From an uncultured Pseudomonadota bacterium (GTDB taxonomy: Bacteria; Myxococcota_A; UBA796; CAJQPC01), in assembly GCA_913060515.1 (NCBI GenBank), contig CAJXRZ010000014.1:39332-103331 (forward strand): DNA of 64,000 nucleotides, written 5' to 3'. Under the pieces are notes generated by a model, which saw only the letters and a list, made by a program, of their open reading frames with translations, made no database searches and had not been told where the DNA came from. Below, in pieces: positions 60,015 through 64,000 of the stretch; the first letter of the stretch is position 1; each line of letters begins with the position of its first letter. The translations under genes and the position numbers were made by a program.

Positions 60015-60809
60015 TTGGCTCCGCCCACCTTGCTCGCCTTCAAGCCAGAAGCATACGCCGTTCACACGGAGGTCTACGATGGACCCCTGGAGCTGCTGCT
60101 CTACCTGATCCGGCGCGACGGCATCGACGTTCGCGACATCCCGATCTCTCAGGTAACCAAGGAGTACCTGCGCTATCTGGACCTGATGTCCGAGATGGAT
60201 CTGGACGTAGCCGGGGACTTTCTGGTCATGGCGGCCACCCTCTGCATGCTCAAGTCGCGAGAACTGTTGCCGCGACCGGAGGCATTGGAGGAGGAAGAGG
60301 ACGAGCTGGATCCGCGCGAGGAGTTGGCCCGACGCCTGCTGGAGTACCAGCGCTTCAAAGAGGCCGCCGAGCAGCTGGCCGCGCGCCCCATGTTGGGCCG
60401 GGAAGTCTTTGGTCGGCCTACGGTGGAGTTGAACGCAAACGAGCGGCCCATCGACCCCACGGTCGATGCCTTTGGTCTGCTCGAGGCCTTCTACAAGGCG
60501 GTCAAAGCAGCGACCGCCGAGCCCCCCAGTCACAGTGTTGAGCTGGACCAGTACTCCATCGCAGAGCGCGTCCACTGGATTCTGCTTCGCTTGGAGGAAG
60601 GTGGGGAGACCCTTCGCGACCTGTTCATGCACATTCATGGACGCAGTCAGCGCATCCTGAGCTTCTTGGCGGTTTTGGAGATGGCGAAGCTTCAGTTCTT
60701 GGACCTGACCCAGGTCGACCACTTGGGGGATGTTGTGCTCACCGGGCGGGTGAAGGCCTGTGATGTGGACCTGGACAAGCTCCCAGACATCGTGGAAGGC
60801 GGGCTGTGA
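60015..60809 (+). CDS. scpA: segregation and condensation protein A
   Basis: 264 residues. VHTEVYDGPLELLLYLIRRDGIDVRDIPI is the kleisin N-terminus, and a winged-helix C-terminus ends KACDVDLDKLPDIVEGGL. It bridges SMC heads with ScpB in chromosome condensation. The TTG at 60015 is tentative (a TTG at 60030 is also possible, and no clear ribosome site is seen). The 210-base gap before it holds only weak hairpins. It overlaps scpB by four bases. Confidence 0.93.
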   Translation: MAPPTLLAFKPEAYAVHTEVYDGPLELLLYLIRRDGIDVRDIPISQVTKEYLRYLDLMSEMDLDVAGDFLVMAATLCMLKSRELLPRPEALEEEEDELDPREELARRLLEYQRFKEAAEQLAARPMLGREVFGRPTVELNANERPIDPTVDAFGLLEAFYKAVKAATAEPPSHSVELDQYSIAERVHWILLRLEEGGETLRDLFMHIHGRSQRILSFLAVLEMAKLQFLDLTQVDHLGDVVLTGRVKACDVDLDKLPDIVEGGL

Positions 60810-61570
60810 GCACGGAGGACGAGGGCAAGGTCCTCTCCTTTCCCTTTGGAAGGAAGCCCAAGCCCTCGGCGCCGCCAGCTCCCGAGGAGAAGAAGACCCC
60901 GGCCAAGGTGCCAGAGCCTCCGCCGACACCCCCGGAGCCCGAGTCCGCTCTGGTGGATCTGGACACGCTGTCCGCTCCTACACCAGACTTTGTGCAGGCA
61001 GCGGTCGAAGCAGTGCTCTTCTCCTGCGACAAGCCCATTGACCTGAGCAGTCTGCGCACCGCCCTGGGCGACGTGCGGCCCGGTTTGCTTCGCGGCGCTC
61101 TGGCCAACCTAAGGGAGGCTCTGGAGGACCGAAACGCGGGGGTTCGCTTGGTCGAGGTTGGCGGCGGCTACCAGCTTCGAACCGTTCCTCGGGCGGCCAG
61201 CTACGTCTCCGCTGCAATCGGCGCCAAGCCTACGCGGCTGTCCCGTGCCGCCATTGAGACCTTGGCCATCGTCGCCTATCGTCAGCCCGTGACACGGCAG
61301 GAGGTCGAGGAGATCCGCGGTGTGGACGCCGGTGGCATGCTGCGCTCTCTGTTGGAGAAGCGCCTGCTCACGGTGATGGGCCGGAAGGAGGAGCCCGGAC
61401 GGCCCCTGCTCTACGGGACCAGCCCGGACTTCCTCTCGCTCTACGGGCTTCGTGACCTCTCAGACTTGCCCACGCTCCGGGATTTGCGTGAGCTGCGAGA
61501 GGACGACCCTGCCGACAGCGCGGTGCAACCCGGCCTCTTCGAGGTGGACGGAGAACACGCAGACGAATAG
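60806..61570 (+). CDS. scpB: segregation and condensation protein B
   Basis: 254 residues. A Pro/Lys-rich N-terminal extension (1-45) is followed by the two winged helices: QAAVEAVLFSCDKPIDLSSL and SRAAIETLAIVAYRQPVTRQE, then IRGVDAGGMLRSLLEKRLL. It pairs with ScpA and SMC. A GTG start overlaps the scpA stop. Confidence 0.95.
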   Translation: MSTEDEGKVLSFPFGRKPKPSAPPAPEEKKTPAKVPEPPPTPPEPESALVDLDTLSAPTPDFVQAAVEAVLFSCDKPIDLSSLRTALGDVRPGLLRGALANLREALEDRNAGVRLVEVGGGYQLRTVPRAASYVSAAIGAKPTRLSRAAIETLAIVAYRQPVTRQEVEEIRGVDAGGMLRSLLEKRLLTVMGRKEEPGRPLLYGTSPDFLSLYGLRDLSDLPTLRDLRELREDDPADSAVQPGLFEVDGEHADE

Positions 61571-61572
61571 GG

Positions 61573-61593
61573 GCGCCGCCCCAAGGGTGGCGC
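61573..61593 (+). other. strong stem-loop between scpB and rluB
   Basis: A nine-base stem (GCGCCGCCC/GGGTGGCGC, one G-U pair) with a three-base loop. There is no T tract, so it is not a standard terminator. Confidence 0.4.
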
Positions 61594-61663
61594 TCCGTAG
61601 AGGAGTGGGCCAGCCGAACAACATCCATCGCGCCGTCGGGAGACGCCGCACAGGAGACCCGCC

Positions 61664-62485
61664 ATGCAAGAGATGCGTCTAGCCAAAGCAATCGCCAAGA
61701 GCGGACTGGCCTCGCGTCGGGAAGCAGAGACTTGGATTCGTGCGGGCCGAGTTCATGTGGACAACGTCGTGCAGGAAGACGTGGCAACCCTCGTCGACCC
61801 AAACCAGAACCAGATCCGCGTAGACGGGAAGATGATTCCCAGGCCCCCACCCCTGGTGTACTACGCCTTCTACAAGCCCAAGGGCTGCATCACCTCCCGC
61901 AACGACCCTCAGGGCCGCAAGAGCGTCTTTGATGTCGTCGGGGAGCTCGGGACACGGGTTGAGGCCGTTGGTCGTCTGGACTTCGACACCGAGGGTCTGC
62001 TGCTGTTGACCAACGACGGCGACCTGGCACACCAGCTCACGCACCCGCGCTCCGAGGTCCCCAAGCGCTACCTGGCCAAGGTCTGGCGTGTGCCGACGGA
62101 GGCCACTCTCGAGCGCATTCGTGCCGGTGTCTTTCTGCCCGATGGAAAGACTGCCCCTGCGCTGATTCGCGTGACCGAGGCCACCGACTCCGGGAATGGG
62201 TGGATTGAGATCACGGTCACCGAGGGGCGGAACCGTTTGGTCCGGCGCATCTTCGAGGCGATGAACCATCCCGTCTCAAAGCTGCGTCGGGAGAGCTTCG
62301 CAACCATCTCGCTTCGTGGCCTGGAGCGCAAGCAGGTTCGCCCTCTCACCAAGGAGGAAATCAAGCGCTTGAAGGAGATCGCCGCGGGTCGCAAGCCTTC
62401 GAACACCTCAAAGTTTAAGTACAAGAAGGGCTTCGCCCGTCCCAAGCCCAAGAAGCGCCGTATGGGTATGAAGAAAAAGGGGTGA
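61664..62485 (+). CDS. rluB: rRNA pseudouridine synthase, RluB/RsuA family
   Basis: 273 residues: an S4 RNA-binding domain (MRLAKAIAKSGLASRREAE, GRVHVDN), then the synthase core with the catalytic Asp in GRLDFDTEGLLLLTNDGDL and the closing EGRNRLVRRIFEAM. The tail is very basic (about the last 40 residues). The position after scpAB is conserved in many bacteria. GGAG is seven bases before the ATG. Confidence 0.94.
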   Translation: MQEMRLAKAIAKSGLASRREAETWIRAGRVHVDNVVQEDVATLVDPNQNQIRVDGKMIPRPPPLVYYAFYKPKGCITSRNDPQGRKSVFDVVGELGTRVEAVGRLDFDTEGLLLLTNDGDLAHQLTHPRSEVPKRYLAKVWRVPTEATLERIRAGVFLPDGKTAPALIRVTEATDSGNGWIEITVTEGRNRLVRRIFEAMNHPVSKLRRESFATISLRGLERKQVRPLTKEEIKRLKEIAAGRKPSNTSKFKYKKGFARPKPKKRRMGMKKKG

Positions 62486-62556
62486 CAGATGCCGGGCCCC
62501 TATTAGAAGGGGTGGGCCTTGAGAGGACGGTCGTAAAAGACAACTCTCAACTGATG

Positions 62557-62630
<74 letters not shown>

Positions 62631-62634
62631 CTTA

Positions 62635-62668
62635 AAAAGCCAGTCCTTCGGGGCTGGCCTTTTTTTTT
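62635..62668 (+). terminator. intrinsic terminator after the initiator tRNA
   Basis: An eight-base stem (GCCAGTCC/GGGCTGGC) with a TTCG loop runs into nine T residues, directly after the tRNA. Confidence 0.88.
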
Positions 62669-62687
62669 GCATGGCATATTGATTTTC

Positions 62688-63740
62688 ATGACCGCCCTCC
62701 TTCTGTTGACCTTGGCCTGCCGCGTTCCACCAGAGCAAGAGACGGAGAGCCCGGACACCGAAGATTCGGAGACAGCACCTCCAAGCTTCGAGATGCTTGT
62801 CAGCTCCGCCGGGAACTATTCGGTCCAGCGCCTGCGCTTCGTGGAGGGGGAGTACAAGGAGAGCGGCCCCGAGGTCATCTGGACTTGGGAAGTCGATGCC
62901 GGCTTTGAGACGCCGCATCGTCCTCACGGGCTGTCCATCGATGGGGACCGGGTGTTGGTGTCCCTCTTCGAGTGGGAGACCGATGCCTACAACGTGGCCC
63001 TGGACTTGGAGACGGGCGCCTTGTTGAACAACATCACCACGGCGACTGGGGCGGATTGGGGCGGCACGCCGGAGCGAGACGGCGAGCGGAGCACCCACAA
63101 CATCATCGCGGACCCCTCTGGCGATGGCTACATCCTCTCTGACACCCACAATCACCGGATCTTGGGCATCGATGAGTCAGGCTCATTCCGGTGGGAGATC
63201 TCCCAATCCACCATCTGGGAGGCCGGCTACGTCCAGAGCTACTTTGCCAACCCCAACGATGTGGAGCTGGTTGAGATCGATGGGGAGTCGCGGCTGCAGG
63301 TGAGCTGCCGAGGAGACTCCTTCAACCAGGTGCTCTGGTTCAAGCCTGCCGAGGCCTTGCGTCCCGGCGACCCGCCCTGGGAGCTTGAACGCATCTACCC
63401 GCCGAGCAATCTGCCCGACCTGATGCTCCAGAACCACAACCCTCTGCAGCTTGAGGATGGCAGCGGCTTTGTGGTGGCCAACAGCTTCTACAACCGCGTG
63501 GACTCGGTGAACTGGGACGATGAGGTCGTCTGGAGCTTTCCGGGGTTGGACTGCGATGACACGGAGAGCTTCAAGTGGCCCAGAGGCTTCCTCTGGACTC
63601 CCTGGGAGACCCTTCTGGTTGGGGACACCCGAAACGGACGCTTGGTCGAGGTGGATCCAAAACAGGGCTGCTTGGATGAAGGGCTGATTTGGTCCATCGA
63701 TGGCTTTGCTGAGGTCTACGACCTCCTGGTGATCCCATGA
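62688..63740 (+). CDS. predicted beta-propeller lipoprotein
   Basis: 350 residues. A short lipoprotein signal (MTALLLLTLAC) is followed by an acidic Glu/Asp/Thr/Ser tether and a propeller-like domain. PHRPHGLSIDGDRVLVSLF, STHNIIADPSGDGYILSDT and NHRILGIDESGSFRWEI recall arylsulfotransferase or NHL-type blades, with His residues at the start of blades. No sure catalytic site is seen. The ATG at 62688 lacks a ribosome site; a TTG at 62667 is possible but also gives no basic residue. It overlaps the next gene by four bases. Confidence 0.72.
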   Translation: MTALLLLTLACRVPPEQETESPDTEDSETAPPSFEMLVSSAGNYSVQRLRFVEGEYKESGPEVIWTWEVDAGFETPHRPHGLSIDGDRVLVSLFEWETDAYNVALDLETGALLNNITTATGADWGGTPERDGERSTHNIIADPSGDGYILSDTHNHRILGIDESGSFRWEISQSTIWEAGYVQSYFANPNDVELVEIDGESRLQVSCRGDSFNQVLWFKPAEALRPGDPPWELERIYPPSNLPDLMLQNHNPLQLEDGSGFVVANSFYNRVDSVNWDDEVVWSFPGLDCDDTESFKWPRGFLWTPWETLLVGDTRNGRLVEVDPKQGCLDEGLIWSIDGFAEVYDLLVIP

Positions 63741-63953
63741 TGTTGCTTCTCTCTGGTCTGGCCCTCGCTGAGCGCTTCGATGTGCCTGCCGACTACGGCC
63801 TTGAAGAGGCCATCGCGGCCGCAGTGGACGGCGATGAGATCGCGGTTGCTCCTGGCGAATACGAGGTCGCGCTGGACTACGACGGCAAGGAACTTTGGGT
63901 TCACTCCACAGAGGGGCCAGACGAGACCACCCTGCGTGGAAACGAAGCAGGAC
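63737..63953 (+). CDS. parallel beta-helix protein, 5' part only
   Basis: The first 72 codons of a secreted protein cut by the contig end. The signal is about 11 residues (MMLLLSGLALA, then ERFDV) with no basic residue; an in-frame TGA at 63710 leaves no other start. The mature start (GLEEAIAAAVDGDEIAVAPG, then LDYDGKELWVHS) is the opening turn of right-handed parallel beta-helix (NosD/DUF1565-like) proteins. The genomic reading ends at about 63953, where adapter begins, so the frame beyond that is meaningless. Confidence 0.75.
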
Positions 63954-64000
63954 CTGTCTCTTATACACATCTCCGAGCCCACGAGACAGGCAGAAATCTC
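63954..64000 (+). other. Illumina Nextera adapter and i7 index (not genomic)
   Basis: 63954-63987 is exactly the reverse complement of the Nextera transposase read-2 adapter, beginning with the 19-base Tn5 mosaic end. 63988-63995 is AGGCAGAA, the N703 index, and 63996-64000 (ATCTC) is the start of the P7 flank. These 47 bases are library artefact and should be trimmed. Confidence 0.98.

Overview
The window is a compact, GC-rich (roughly 60-65% by eye) bacterial chromosome segment, most likely from Myxococcota or a related deltaproteobacterial lineage. The evidence is a MYXO-CTERM-type tail (54158-55513), an AgmX/PglI-type C-terminal domain on a TonB-like protein (1857-3251), a tandem NADase-type glycan-binding protein (36088-37026), MopE-like Asp/Cys motifs in a beta-helix lipoprotein (22804-25944), and many secreted proteins and lipoproteins. 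There are no rRNAs, CRISPR arrays, transposases or phage genes. No stretch over 300 bases lacks a gene; the longest gap is 1571-1856. The last 47 bases are Illumina Nextera adapter with an index, not genome.

Layout. 1-3251: ExbB/ExbD/ExbD stator plus an AgmX-type TonB-like partner. 3434-5511: a secreted unknown and an outer-membrane barrel. 5625-6623: galE. 6749-12787: ftsK, lolA, rimO and a glycosyltransferase. 12773-17499 (minus): murI-ftsE-ftsX-envC-ctpA, a cell-wall and division operon with four-base overlaps. 17525-22788: nadD, a HAD phosphatase, lipoproteins and pgeF. 22804-25944: a 1046-residue beta-helix lipoprotein. 26086-27636: an acyl-CoA carboxylase beta subunit. 27717-31113: the translation block rpsP-khpA-rimM-trmD-rplS-yraN-rsmI. 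31138-38055: envelope proteins, an orphan NtrC-type regulator, TlpA with a barrel protein, a glycan-binding protein and a vWA lipoprotein. 38058-40923 (minus): a lipase-like hydrolase and two unlike Get3/ArsA ATPases. 41052-46834: fmdB-folD-gcvT-gcvH-gcvP. 46847-54118: a BtaB-like methyltransferase divergent from a TetR-TolC-MFP-RND efflux operon. 54158-58899: a MYXO-CTERM HEXXH protein, lipoproteins, exonuclease III and a CDF transporter. 58977-63953: a universal stress protein, scpA-scpB-rluB, initiator tRNA, a lipoprotein and a truncated beta-helix protein.

Themes. Much of the segment concerns the envelope: lipoprotein sorting (LolA), division-coupled wall hydrolysis (FtsEX-EnvC), tripartite efflux, an energised stator, and up to eight lipoproteins, none with Asp after the lipidated Cys. 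The rest is housekeeping in conserved order. Two observations look least described. One is a set of very short export signals with no basic n-region, several with starts forced by upstream in-frame stops. The other is a Get3/ArsA pair whose two subunits carry complementary active-site losses.
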